A stretch of DNA of 64,000 nucleotides from Achromobacter aegrifaciens (GTDB taxonomy: Bacteria; Pseudomonadota; Gammaproteobacteria; Burkholderiales; Burkholderiaceae_B): contig NZ_CADIJY010000002.1 in the NCBI RefSeq assembly GCF_902859735.1, positions 496,001-560,000 on the forward strand, in the 5' to 3' direction. This document shows positions 7,274-15,850 of the stretch, piece by piece. Position numbers and translations under genes: made by a program. How positions within the stretch are numbered: the stretch's first letter is position 1; each line of letters starts with the position of its first letter. The notes beneath the pieces are model-generated. The model had not been told where the DNA came from. It ran no database searches and worked only from the letters and a program-made list of their open reading frames with translations.

Positions 7274-8404
7274 TCAGACCGGCGGGAATTCGGCGTGTCC
7301 CGCGGGCGTTGCCGCCGGTTGCGTTTCCGCGTCCAGCGCGGCGGGCGGCGGCACTTCGTCGATCCAGGCCTTGAGCAGCGTATGGGTCACCGCCAGGATC
7401 ACCGGGCCGATGAACAGGCCCACGATGCCGAAGGCAAACAAGCCGCCCAGCACGCCCACCAGGATCAGCAGCAAGGACAGGTTGACCCCGCGCTTGATGA
7501 GCAGCGGCCGCAGCAGGTTGTCCAGCATCGCCACCAGCACCGACCAGACCAGCAGCACCGCGGCCGCCAGCTTCATGTCGTTCTGGAACAGCCAGACCAC
7601 GCCGGCCAGCATGGGCAGGAAAGGCCCCAGTTGCGCCAGGCACAGCATCACCATCAGCGCGGTAAGGATGCCGGCAGCCGGCACGCCCGCGATCCACAAG
7701 CCGATCCCGCCCAGCCCGGACTGCACCACGGCGGTCACGACGATGCCCAGGGCCACGGCGCGTATCGCCTGCCCGGCAAGCTTGACGGCCGCCAGGCCGC
7801 GCTGGCCCGCCAGCCGGTTGAAGAAGCGCCGCACGAAATCGACCGCCACTTCGCCCTTGGTGTAGAGGATGCCGGCCACGACCACCGTGATCAGCATGTG
7901 CATCATGAAGGCGCCGACGATGGCGGCATGCCCGAGCAGCCAGGCCGCGGCGCTGGTCAGGTACGGTTCCAGTTTGGCCAGCAGGCCGCCGGCGCCGGCG
8001 TCCGACAGGGTCTGCCATTCCTGCGCAATCTTGGGGCCGACCAGCGGAATGGCGTGGACCCAGGCGGGCGGCGCCAGCAGCGCGTAGTCGGGCAGGCTCT
8101 TGACCGCCGCCATGATCGAGCTGCTGTGCAAGGCCAGCGTCGAGATCACCTCGTAAAGCGGCAGCACGATGACGAACAGCAGGATGACCAGCATCGTCAG
8201 GGTGCCCATCCAGCGCCGCCCGCCGCAATAGCGCTGGATCGCCAGCATGACCGGCCACGTCGCCACGACGATCGTGGTTGCCCAGACCAGGCCGGGCAGG
8301 AACGGGCGCAGGATGTAGAGGCTGCCTGCCATCAGGCCGGCCAGGATCACGATGACGAGGATGATGCGGGCGAGATCGACCGTCTGGCGTGGAAGAGGAT
8401 TCAA
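7274..8404 (-). CDS. AI-2E family transporter (YdiK/PerM type)
   Basis: 376 residues from a TTG at 8404, chosen because CAGGAG lies seven bases upstream and the protein then begins like its family (xNPLPRQTVDLARIILVIVIL). A longer frame from 8464 adds a Cys-rich unlikely start. About eight membrane segments are arranged as in the AI-2E exporter family: two near the N-terminus, a soluble insertion (residues about 85-140), then the conserved C-terminal block with LVGVLGGLFAFGIVGLFIGPVILAV. Family members export small molecules or serve as Na+/H+ antiporters; substrate is not predictable. Confidence 0.85.
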   Translation of the reverse strand: MNPLPRQTVDLARIILVIVILAGLMAGSLYILRPFLPGLVWATTIVVATWPVMLAIQRYCGGRRWMGTLTMLVILLFVIVLPLYEVISTLALHSSSIMAAVKSLPDYALLAPPAWVHAIPLVGPKIAQEWQTLSDAGAGGLLAKLEPYLTSAAAWLLGHAAIVGAFMMHMLITVVVAGILYTKGEVAVDFVRRFFNRLAGQRGLAAVKLAGQAIRAVALGIVVTAVVQSGLGGIGLWIAGVPAAGILTALMVMLCLAQLGPFLPMLAGVVWLFQNDMKLAAAVLLVWSVLVAMLDNLLRPLLIKRGVNLSLLLILVGVLGGLFAFGIVGLFIGPVILAVTHTLLKAWIDEVPPPAALDAETQPAATPAGHAEFPPV

Positions 8405-8560
8405 CCGCTGCTCCTGACAGGGCCGGCAGCCCTGGTTTGTGGCGCATCGATGCCGGTTGGGCATATGCCCGGTTGGTACACCTGAATGCGTCTTTGGCGA
8501 ATTTATCCGAAAATCCGGCGCGTATATATACCGGCCGCCCGCAAGCGGCGCCGCCTGCGG

Positions 8561-10009
8561 CTAACGCGGGGCGCCCGCGCCGTCGCCCGCGCCCTGCGCG
8601 CGGATCAGCGTGTAGGCGATGTAGTACTTGTAGATGTTGCTCACGTACTGCACCGTTTCACGCCCGATGCGCTCGGCTGCCACCCGTTCCACATTGTCGA
8701 ACCAGACGTTCGGGTCCAGTCCGCGGGCGGCGGCGTCCTTGCGCAATTGGTTGATCCGGCCGGGGCCGGCGTTGTAGGCCGCGAAGGCGAACAGCCCCTT
8801 GTTCAGGTCCGTCATGGGCTCTTTCGCGTAGTACTGGTCGATCATGAAACGGATGTATTTGACGCCGCCATGGATGTTGTATTCCTCGCGCCGGATGTCA
8901 CCTACTTTCAGTTCCTTGCCGGTGGCCGGCATGATCTGCATGACGCCTATCGCCCCGACCGAGCTTTTGGCGCCCTGGTCCAGCCGGGACTCCTGGTAGC
9001 CCTGCGCCATCATCAGCAGCCAGTCTATGTTGTATTGGTCGCCGTACTTGCGGAAGAAGTCAGCGAGGCGGTGGAATTTTTCGATTTCCTCCGGATCGGT
9101 GGCGGCCTTTACCCACTTCACGGATTTCAGGTACTTGGTCAGCTGCTGGTTGCCGAAAGAGGTGCCGACGCGGTTCTTCTCCATGAAGGGGTTGAGCGCC
9201 GCCGCGAGCTTGGGCGAGTTCTTGCGGAAGGCGAAGGCAATATCGCTGCCGCTGTCGACCTCCAGATTTTCGTAGACCCGGATCTGCGGGAAGATCTGTT
9301 TCCAGAAATTCGCCAGGTAGCGGTCGGCGACCGTGTACTTGACCAGGTCCGCGCTGGCCATCTCCAGGATGTCGTCGGTCTCGAAAGTGCCCGGCGCGTC
9401 ACGGATGATGGCGGGCTTCAGGCCCCTGGCCGCCAGATCCGCGTTCAGCTTCTTGATGCTGCCGTAGTAGCTGCTGACGGGGCTGATGAAGAGCTCCTGC
9501 CCGGAAAGGTCGTCCAGCGACTTGAGCTCGGGCGCGCCTGGCGCGGCCACGACCAGCTCCCGCACGCCCGACGCCAGCGGCGTGGAAAAGTCCACCAGCT
9601 TCTGGCGTTCTTCAGTGACCGTCAGATTGGCGGCGATGATGTCGCCCTTGCCCGCCAGCAGATCGGGAATCAGGCGTTCGCGCGAGGTCGGCAGGAACAC
9701 CACGTACACGCGGATGTTCTTGGTCTTGAGCTGCCGGTTCAGGTCGTTCTCGAACTCGGTCATCATGTCCGCGATGATGCCGCGCTGCGTGCCGCCTTTG
9801 TCCAGGAAGTACAGGGTCTTGTTGTAGGGCACCAGCACCCGGACTTGCCGGCGCTTGACCATGCCGTCGAAGTCCCCGGTCCAGGGCTTCATGTTGTAGG
9901 CCAGCGCCAGCGGATCGCCTTTGGCCTTCGCCGTCTGGGCGTATCCAGGCGATGGAGGCAACCACAGCAACAGCGCGCAAAGCATCGAGGCAATCACGCG
10001 AAATGACAT
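8561..10009 (-). CDS. mltF: MltF-type membrane-bound lytic transglycosylase
   Basis: 482 residues with a signal peptide (about 1-25). Residues about 50-275 form a bacterial extracellular solute-binding protein family 3 domain (VRVLVPYNKTLYFLD, GDIIAANLTVTEER), which regulates the enzyme in MltF. Residues about 310-450 form an SLT domain with the catalytic Glu340 in QGYQESRLD and the GVMQIMPATG and AAYNAGPGR motifs. It cleaves peptidoglycan glycan strands to 1,6-anhydro ends in the periplasm. No lipobox Cys is visible, unlike some relatives, so it may be soluble or anchored by its signal. Single gene with its own upstream spacer of 160 bases. Confidence 0.9.
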   Translation of the reverse strand: MSFRVIASMLCALLLWLPPSPGYAQTAKAKGDPLALAYNMKPWTGDFDGMVKRRQVRVLVPYNKTLYFLDKGGTQRGIIADMMTEFENDLNRQLKTKNIRVYVVFLPTSRERLIPDLLAGKGDIIAANLTVTEERQKLVDFSTPLASGVRELVVAAPGAPELKSLDDLSGQELFISPVSSYYGSIKKLNADLAARGLKPAIIRDAPGTFETDDILEMASADLVKYTVADRYLANFWKQIFPQIRVYENLEVDSGSDIAFAFRKNSPKLAAALNPFMEKNRVGTSFGNQQLTKYLKSVKWVKAATDPEEIEKFHRLADFFRKYGDQYNIDWLLMMAQGYQESRLDQGAKSSVGAIGVMQIMPATGKELKVGDIRREEYNIHGGVKYIRFMIDQYYAKEPMTDLNKGLFAFAAYNAGPGRINQLRKDAAARGLDPNVWFDNVERVAAERIGRETVQYVSNIYKYYIAYTLIRAQGAGDGAGAPR

Positions 10010-10169
10010 AGTTCCTCCGGCAGGCCCGGTTACTGCGGCAAGTCAGGTATGCCGCGCGGCAAGGCGCGTTGCGCGCCGGGCCGTGGCTACAACAATATCG
10101 GGCGGCCGGGGTTCATGCAACGGATTCTTTCCGCTGCGGCGTGCAATGCGGACGGCATCCAACGGACCT

Positions 10170-11204
10170 CTAGGGCTGCGCGGGTTTCGGCGGCGCATGA
10201 GCGGCGTCCTGCCGCTGGGCCTGCGCCATCAGATGCCGGGTCAGCTCGCCCAGTTGTTCGTCCTTCCCTTTCAACTGCGCGAGGCAGTCGGATGAGCGCT
10301 GCTCGGCGGCCGCCAGCCGGGATTCCAGCGTCCTTTCGCGATCGCGCGCCGCCGTCAAGGCCGTATCGGCCGCGGCCTGATCGGCTTGCTGGCGCACTTG
10401 CATAGCCTGGACTTCGGTGCGCAGGGCTTGCGCCTCTTGTTCCGCCTGGCGGCGCTGATGCTGTTCCTGTTCCAGCCCCTTGCGCGCCTGCGCCGCCTGC
10501 TGTTGGCTGGCCGCCTGCGCATCGTCCAGCCGCGCCTGCAAGCGCTTGACCGTGCCGCGTTCGCTGTCCAGCTCATTGAGCCAGCGGCGTTCGTGGGCGG
10601 TATGACGGGTTTCCAGCGCATCGAGCGCTTGCGCATGCTGGGCGCGGGTCTTCTCGTTCTCCGCCAGCGCCGCCTGCGTGGCGCTGCGGGCGTCTTCCAG
10701 CTGCAGCTGGTTGCGCCTGAGCAGTTCGTCGCGTTGGCGCAGCTGCTGTTCGGCCGACTGCAGCCGGTCTTCGGCGGCCGCCAATTGGGAGGTCGCCACC
10801 CTGAGAGCTTCCTGCAGATCCTGTTCGCGGTGCGCTAGCTGGGCTTCGCGTTGCTGCAGCTGTTCGGCGTCCGAGGCCAATTGCTCCCCTTCCCGCGCCA
10901 GTTCTTCCCAGCGCCCGCGATAGGCCTGTTCCTGTTGGGCGCGGGCCTCGGACAAGGCGGCTTCCCAGAAGTGCGAGGCGGCCTGCGCCACGGGATCCGG
11001 GACGGCAGCCGGCGCTGCAAATGCGCCCGGGTCCTTGATGCGCGCGCCCAAGGCCCGGAACCAGGTTTCCAGATAGGGGCTGACGGTATTCGGCGAGCCC
11101 CGGCCGATCTTCTGTCGCACCCGTTCGATAGTGGGCCGCGCGCCCTCCAGCAGCAAGGCGTCGGCGGCGGTCCAGACGTCAGTTTCGGTAATTCCGGTGG
11201 CCAT
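10170..11204 (-). CDS. KfrA-like DNA-binding coiled-coil protein
   Basis: 344 residues from the ATG at 11204, which has GGAG eight bases upstream; an ATG at 11231 would add nine residues. Residues about 1-60 match the KfrA N-terminal DNA-binding domain (ITETDVWTAADALLLEG and PTIERVRQKIGRGSPNTV). Almost all of the remainder, about 95-320, is long uninterrupted coiled coil rich in Gln, Glu, Ala and Arg. KfrA of IncP plasmids is an autorepressor that forms a filament-like partition accessory; here it is encoded in apparent chromosome beside a divergent tyrosine recombinase. Two palindromes in the shared promoter are candidate operators. Confidence 0.85.
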   Translation of the reverse strand: MATGITETDVWTAADALLLEGARPTIERVRQKIGRGSPNTVSPYLETWFRALGARIKDPGAFAAPAAVPDPVAQAASHFWEAALSEARAQQEQAYRGRWEELAREGEQLASDAEQLQQREAQLAHREQDLQEALRVATSQLAAAEDRLQSAEQQLRQRDELLRRNQLQLEDARSATQAALAENEKTRAQHAQALDALETRHTAHERRWLNELDSERGTVKRLQARLDDAQAASQQQAAQARKGLEQEQHQRRQAEQEAQALRTEVQAMQVRQQADQAAADTALTAARDRERTLESRLAAAEQRSSDCLAQLKGKDEQLGELTRHLMAQAQRQDAAHAPPKPAQP

Positions 11205-11241
11205 GCGCTTGCTCCGTGCCGAATTCGGCATTTGCGGGATA

Positions 11242-11276
11242 ATTACCCACGATAATGGAATCTTATCGAGAGTAAT
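11242..11276. promoter_or_regulatory. Long interrupted palindrome, candidate KfrA-like operator
   Basis: Arms ATTAC (11242-11246) and GTAAT (11272-11276) enclose CGATAA (11250-11255) and TTATCG (11263-11268), with matching 3-base gaps and a 7-base centre. All 11 paired positions are perfect. It lies 37 bases upstream of the coiled-coil gene start, where KfrA proteins bind their own promoters. The structure is seen directly; the binder is inference. Confidence 0.6.
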
Positions 11277-11295
11277 TTAATATTTATGTTAGATA

Positions 11296-11317
11296 TCATA
11301 CATAATAATATGTATGA
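11296..11317. promoter_or_regulatory. Second palindrome in the divergent promoter
   Basis: TCATACATA (11296-11304) and TATGTATGA (11309-11317) are perfect 9-base inverted arms with a 4-base centre, 28 bases before the recombinase start. Its sequence differs from the 11242-11276 palindrome, so a second regulator or a recombinase core-type site are both possible. Confidence 0.5.
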
Positions 11318-11344
11318 AATGCGATTTTCCCACCCTCTTCAACC

Positions 11345-12427
11345 ATGACACAGCTGAAAACGCAGGCGCCGCTGCCCGTTCTGGACCCGCTCACCCTGGA
11401 CGCCCAGGCCGATGCCGCCGCCAGCGCGCTGTTGCGCGAAGGCAGTTCGGCCAACACGGTCGCCAGCTACCGCGCCGCCATCCGCTACTGGAGCGCCTGG
11501 TTCGAGCTGCGCTATGCGCGCGCCTTTGCCCTGCCCTTGCCGGAAGCCGCCGTGATCCAGTTCGTGGTCGACCATGCCCAGCGCTCCACCGAGCAAGGCC
11601 TGAAATGGGAATTGCCGCTGGCGTTGGATCAGGAACTGGTCCGGCTCAAAGCCAAAGGCAGGCTGGGCGCGCCCAGCCTCAACACGCTGCTGCAGCGCAT
11701 TTCCGTGCTGTCCAAGGCGCACGAACTTCAAGGCCACCCCAACCCCTGCCGCGCGGCCGCGGTGCGCGAGCTGCTTGCCAGGACGCGGCGCGCCTATGCC
11801 CGGCGCGGCGTGGCGCCGGCCAAGAAGGTGGCGCTCACGCGCGAACCGCTGGAGGCCATGCTGGCCACCTGTGACGATTCCCTGCGTGGCATGCGTGACC
11901 GCGCCCTGCTGCTGTTCGCCTGGGCCAGCGGCGGGCGCAGGCGCTCCGAAGTCGTTCATGCCACGATGGAAAACACGCGGCGCACGGCCGAGGGGTTTCT
12001 GTACGCGCTGGCGTATTCCAAGACCAACCAGGCGGGCGCCGTCCGCGCCAATGACCAGAAGCCCATCGTCGGCGTGGCTGCCCAGGCGCTTGACGCCTGG
12101 CTGCGCGCCAGCGGCATCACGCAAGGTCCGCTGTTCCGGCGCGTGCGGCGCGGCGACGTGCTGGGCGAGCCGCTGGCCGCGGCCGCGGTACGGGACATCG
12201 TGCAGGAACGCTGCAAGCTGGCCGGCCTGGAAGGCGAGTTTTCGGCGCACAGCCTGCGCTCGGGATTCGTGACCGAGGCGGGACGGCGCAACGTGCCGCT
12301 GGGCGACACCATGGCCATGACCGGACATGCCAGCGTGGCCACCGTCATGGGCTACTTCCGCGCCGGGGCGGCGGCCGAATCGCCCGCGGCCCGGCTGCTG
12401 GACGAGCCGGACGCCCCGCGCGGGTAA
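11345..12427 (+). CDS. Tyrosine recombinase (phage-integrase family)
   Basis: 360 residues. An N-terminal SAM-like core-binding domain spans about 20-150 (SANTVASYRAAIRYWSAWF) and the catalytic domain about 165-345. The catalytic set is intact: Arg199 in GGRRRSEV, Lys226 in the beta-hairpin, His302 and Arg305 in HSLRSGF, His328 in TGHAS and the nucleophile Tyr337 in VMGYF. Such enzymes cut and rejoin DNA by a 3'-phosphotyrosine link. No excisionase, phage genes or flanking att repeats were seen, so it looks like a stand-alone recombinase paired with the divergent KfrA-like gene. The start is the ATG at 11345. Confidence 0.88.
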   Translation: MTQLKTQAPLPVLDPLTLDAQADAAASALLREGSSANTVASYRAAIRYWSAWFELRYARAFALPLPEAAVIQFVVDHAQRSTEQGLKWELPLALDQELVRLKAKGRLGAPSLNTLLQRISVLSKAHELQGHPNPCRAAAVRELLARTRRAYARRGVAPAKKVALTREPLEAMLATCDDSLRGMRDRALLLFAWASGGRRRSEVVHATMENTRRTAEGFLYALAYSKTNQAGAVRANDQKPIVGVAAQALDAWLRASGITQGPLFRRVRRGDVLGEPLAAAAVRDIVQERCKLAGLEGEFSAHSLRSGFVTEAGRRNVPLGDTMAMTGHASVATVMGYFRAGAAAESPAARLLDEPDAPRG

Positions 12428-12474
12428 AATCCCGCGCACTCGCCGCAACCCGAATCCTGCCCGACACGATCTTC

Positions 12475-14025
12475 ATGCGAATCAACCTACGCGGGCTGGT
12501 GCTTGCGCTTACCGTATGCAGCGCCCTCGCCGCTACCGCCAACGCCCTGTACGCCAGTTACCGGGTGCAGCGTGAACAGCTCATCGCCAATACGCTGGAA
12601 TCCAACCGGGTGTACGCCGCCAAGCTGGCGGAGAGCGCGGGCACCTTCCTGGACTCGGCCCTGCAGCAACTGGAGTACAGCGCCCGCCATGTCGCCTGGC
12701 GCTTCGATGCGCCGGAAGTCTTGAACGCGGAAGTCGCGCGCCTGCGGGAGCAGACGGACAGCTTCAACACGGTCGCCATCATCCGCGCCGACGGCGTCAT
12801 GGTGGCGGCCAGCCAGGCCATCCGCAGCTTCCAGGGAACGCGGGTCGACAACGCCGCCAGCCGCATGGCGCTGCAGACGCGCAAGCCCCTGATCAGCAAG
12901 CCCTATGTGTCCGTTGCCGGCAACCTGCTGATCAACGTCTCGTATCCCATTCATTCCGAGGGCGGCATCTACCTGGGCTACGTGTCGGGCACGATCTACC
13001 TGCGCAACGAAGGCGCGCTGCACAACCTGCTGGGCAAGCATCCCTATCAGGACGGGTCTTATCTGTACGTGGTGGATAACGAGGGGCGGCTGATCTATCA
13101 CGCCGAGAACGACCGCGTCGGCGAGGACGTCACCAGCAATCCCGCCGTGGCGGCGGTGATGCGCGGGGAGGATGGCGCGCAGCGCCTGATCAACACGCGC
13201 GGGGTGGACATGCTGGCCGGCTATGCCCACGTCTCGCGCAGCGGCTGGGGAGTAATCGCGCAGCGCCCGGCGTTGGCCACGCTGGAACCCTTGCATGATC
13301 TCATCTGGGCGCTGATCCGCTACGCGGCGCCCTTCGCCCTGCTGTTCCTGTTGGCGATCTGGTGGTGTGCGCGCAAGATTTCGCAGCCGCTGTCGCAACT
13401 GGCCACCAATGTCGAGCACCACGACATGGCGGTGGCCATGCAGCGGGTGCGCTCGGTGAAAGCCTGGTACTTCGAGGCGCAGCGCCTCAAGCGCGCGGTG
13501 ATCCGCAGCTACTCGAGCCTGCAGGACAAGATCGGCAAGCTCAACCAGGCCAGCATTACCGATCCGCTGACCGGGCTGCGCAACCGTCGCGGCACGCGTC
13601 AGGCGGTGGATGCGCTGCAGGCGGCCGACCCCCCCTTTGCGGTGATCGCGCTGGACATCGACCATTTCAAGCGAGTCAATGACACCTACGGCCACACGGT
13701 GGGCGACGAGGCGATACAGGGAATGGCGCAGTTGATGCGCGACTGTTCGCGCCCGACAGACATACTCTGCCGCAACGGCGGCGAGGAATTCCTGATCCTG
13801 CTGCCCGGCGCGGGCCCCAGGGAAGCAACGGGCATGGCTGAGCGCCTGCGCAAGACCACGGAGATGCGCCGTGCGAGCGGCTCTCCGGAAATCACGGTGT
13901 CAGCCGGCGTGGCGCACTGGACGGCCGGCAGCGCGGACGTGGATCTGGTCTTCCAGGCCGCGGATGCCGCGCTGTACGCGGCCAAGCAGCAGGGGCGAAA
14001 TCGCGTGGTGACGCACGCGGGCTGA
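12475..14025 (+). CDS. Membrane-anchored diguanylate cyclase (Cache-GGDEF)
   Basis: 516 residues. A membrane segment near residues 8-26, then a periplasmic Cache-type sensor (about 30-275, with TVAIIRADGVMVAAS and YVVDNEGRLIYH), a second membrane segment about 280-300, a short HAMP-like linker and a GGDEF domain (about 355-515). The active motif is GGEEF at 435-439, which is catalytically competent, and the inhibitory I-site RPTD at 426-429 sits exactly five residues before it, so product feedback is expected. It makes cyclic di-GMP from GTP in response to an unknown external ligand. 47 bases after the recombinase gene, likely separate. Confidence 0.92.
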   Translation: MRINLRGLVLALTVCSALAATANALYASYRVQREQLIANTLESNRVYAAKLAESAGTFLDSALQQLEYSARHVAWRFDAPEVLNAEVARLREQTDSFNTVAIIRADGVMVAASQAIRSFQGTRVDNAASRMALQTRKPLISKPYVSVAGNLLINVSYPIHSEGGIYLGYVSGTIYLRNEGALHNLLGKHPYQDGSYLYVVDNEGRLIYHAENDRVGEDVTSNPAVAAVMRGEDGAQRLINTRGVDMLAGYAHVSRSGWGVIAQRPALATLEPLHDLIWALIRYAAPFALLFLLAIWWCARKISQPLSQLATNVEHHDMAVAMQRVRSVKAWYFEAQRLKRAVIRSYSSLQDKIGKLNQASITDPLTGLRNRRGTRQAVDALQAADPPFAVIALDIDHFKRVNDTYGHTVGDEAIQGMAQLMRDCSRPTDILCRNGGEEFLILLPGAGPREATGMAERLRKTTEMRRASGSPEITVSAGVAHWTAGSADVDLVFQAADAALYAAKQQGRNRVVTHAG

Positions 14026-14072
14026 CGCCCCTGCCCGCCCGGCGGCTATTTCAGGGCTGTGGCAACGCCGGG

Positions 14073-14210
14073 TCAGGCGTCCTGGTCTTCGGCGGCATCG
14101 GCGTCCGCGGCAACGGTCTTGATGTCCGCTTCCTTATTGGTCTCGGGCGCCTTCCAGTCCAGGGGAGGAATCTCGAATTGCCACTTCTTGCCAACGAGTT
14201 GATGAGACAT
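14073..14210 (-). CDS. Small acidic peptide, 45 residues, unknown
   Basis: The ATG at 14210 has AGGAG seven bases upstream, the best ribosome-binding site for this frame; a longer frame to 14336 has no such site and an Arg-rich unlikely N-terminus. The peptide begins MSHQLVGKKWQFEIPPLDW and ends in an acidic Ala/Asp-rich tail. It has no signal peptide, membrane segment or Cys. The aromatic, Pro-containing first half followed by an acidic tail is reminiscent of a modified-peptide precursor, but no modifying enzyme is next to it, so this is only a thought. Upstream is a gene-free AT-rich spacer that could hold its promoter. Confidence 0.6.
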   Translation of the reverse strand: MSHQLVGKKWQFEIPPLDWKAPETNKEADIKTVAADADAAEDQDA

Positions 14211-14613
14211 GAACGTTCTCCTGTTCAGGACGCATGGCTTTCCCCCGCGCAAAGCGCAATGCATGAGATTCGTGCGTGCCATGGATGCTGTTTCCAATGG
14301 ATGCCATCGGAGCGCGGGGGGCATGCGCGCAGGCAACGCAAACGAAAATGGCGGCCGCGGCCGCCAGCGACTTACAAATCTTCTGGCACTTGGTTTTGTT
14401 ATGATTTTGCCGAAAGATGTTGCATTTTAGCATTAAATTGCCTGAAATAGCAAGCGATTCTGGCGTGGACCACAAAGGCCGCGCCCTGCCCCTGACGCGT
14501 CGACGCCGGCAATGGCCAATGACGCAAATGCCCCCGCAACATGACGCGATCGCCACTCCCGCTGCCGGACGGGCCTCCATACACTGGATGCGCCCATTGT
14601 CCGGAGACTGATC
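14211..14613. other. Gene-free spacer with AT-rich core
   Basis: About 400 bases between the 45-residue peptide gene (leftward) and the GFA gene (rightward). Positions about 14380-14450 are AT-rich and probably hold divergent promoters. No frame with good codon use or ribosome-binding site was found and no strong palindrome was noticed. Confidence 0.5.
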
Positions 14614-15126
14614 GTGACCCACGCTCCCATCGAGGGCGGCTGCGATTGCGGCGCGGTCCGCTACCGCCTCGCCAGCCCGCCCATGTTCGTGCATTGCTGC
14701 CATTGCACCGTGTGCCAACGGCACGCCGGCACCGCCTTTGCGATGAACGCGGTGATCGAATCCGACCGCGTGCACCAGTTGCGGGGCGAGCTGCGCCGCC
14801 ATCCCGCAGACAAGAACGCCAATGATGGCGAGACGGTCGTGGTCGTGCGCTGCGCGGCCTGCCTGGGCCTGTTGTGGAGCCATCACCCGGGGTTCGGCGA
14901 AACGGTGGCGCTGATCTATGCGGGCACGCTGGACCGCGCCGCCGACTTCCCGCCAGGCGCGCATTGCTTCGTGCGCTCCAAGCACCCGTGGGTGGGCATA
15001 CCGGACGACGTGCCGGCGGCCGAAGCGTTCTACGACATGGACGCCTGCTGGCCCCAGGCCGCCAGGCAGCGCCTTGACGCCGCGCTGGCCGGCAGCCCGC
15101 GCAAGCCCTGGACGCCCAAGGGCTGA
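14614..15126 (+). CDS. GFA family zinc protein
   Basis: 170 residues from a GTG at 14614 with GGAG eight bases before it. The zinc-binding pattern of the glutathione-dependent formaldehyde-activating (GFA) family is clear: GGCDCGAVRY, then CCHCTVCQR, then RCAAC. The founding member condenses formaldehyde with glutathione, though for most members the substrate is unproven and that name is often over-applied. Cytoplasmic, single gene. The C-terminal part (KHPWVGIPDDVPAAEAFYD) is typical of the family in proteobacteria. Confidence 0.85.
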   Translation: MTHAPIEGGCDCGAVRYRLASPPMFVHCCHCTVCQRHAGTAFAMNAVIESDRVHQLRGELRRHPADKNANDGETVVVVRCAACLGLLWSHHPGFGETVALIYAGTLDRAADFPPGAHCFVRSKHPWVGIPDDVPAAEAFYDMDACWPQAARQRLDAALAGSPRKPWTPKG

Positions 15127-15278
15127 ATACCCCGCCGCAACAACGCGCGGCGCAACGCCGCAACACCCGTCTGCGCGCCGCGCATCGACCCTGCCCGCAA
15201 TCCTCGCGCGCTTAGGGATTTCCCCCGTTTTTGCGGAAAAAAAGCCTGTTTGGCGCATATCCCGTGTCCCTGAAAGGT

Positions 15279-15312
15279 GAACGGAAGTTTGAATTCCTAG
15301 ACTTCCGCGTTC
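15279..15312 (+). promoter_or_regulatory. Imperfect hairpin upstream of tctB
   Basis: GAACGGAAGT (15279-15288) pairs with ACTTCCGCGTTC (15301-15312) if two bases bulge, with a 12-base loop. It lies 65 bases before the tctB start and could be a regulator site or a leader hairpin of the transporter unit. Confidence 0.35.
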
Positions 15313-15376
15313 ATTCAAAAGTCAGCTTTTGTTCAGAACGTAGTCAGGCAAAAGCACAACAACGGGAGGACTACAG

Positions 15377-15847
15377 ATGCAATCCAAACGCAGCGCCGCG
15401 CGGCGCGAAGTCTGGGCCGCCGGCACGATGATCGTGCTGGGCCTGGGCGCCATCGCGCAGGCATCCACCTACAACATCGGCAGCCTGGCGCGCATGGGGC
15501 CAGGGATGTTCCCGGCGATCCTGGGCGTGCTGCTGGTGCTGTTGGGCCTGATCATCGCGCGCATGGCCGCGGCGCCCGCGGCAGCCGATGACGACGCCGA
15601 GGACGAGCCTCCGCCCGACTGGCGCGGCTGGGGCTGCATCATCGGCGGACTCACGGCCTTCATCCTGGTGGGCAAATACGGCGGCCTGGTGCCCGCGACC
15701 TTCGCGCTGGTCTTCATTTCCGCGATGGGCGACCGCCAGCACACGCCGCGCAGCGCGGCGCTGCTGGCCTTGGGTGTGACCGTGCTGGGCGTGGCCGTTT
15801 TCTCCTGGGCGCTGCAACTGCAGTTTCCGCTGTTCCGCTGGGGCTGA
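15377..15847 (+). CDS. tctB: Tripartite tricarboxylate transporter small subunit TctB
   Basis: 156 residues with a strong GGGAGG site seven bases before the ATG. Four membrane segments with the family pattern (MIVLGLGAIAQASTYNIGSLARMGPGMFPAILGVLLVLLGL and a loop of Asp/Glu/Pro), followed by GWGCIIGGLTAFILVGKYGGLVPAT. It is the small membrane subunit of TTT systems, which take up citrate, tartrate, phthalate and similar carboxylates with a periplasmic TctC protein. The large subunit follows after three bases. No TctC gene is present here, so the binding protein must be encoded elsewhere, as is common for organisms with many Bug proteins. Confidence 0.9.
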   Translation: MQSKRSAARREVWAAGTMIVLGLGAIAQASTYNIGSLARMGPGMFPAILGVLLVLLGLIIARMAAAPAAADDDAEDEPPPDWRGWGCIIGGLTAFILVGKYGGLVPATFALVFISAMGDRQHTPRSAALLALGVTVLGVAVFSWALQLQFPLFRWG

Positions 15848-15850
15848 TCG

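Noticed and set aside
8521-8560. Terminator after the mltF gene
   Set aside because: Only short GC-rich partial pairings, no clean stem and no T-run on the minus strand.
10170-12427. Prophage or integrative element around the tyrosine recombinase
   Set aside because: No phage structural, excisionase or conjugation genes, no tRNA target and no flanking repeats were seen.
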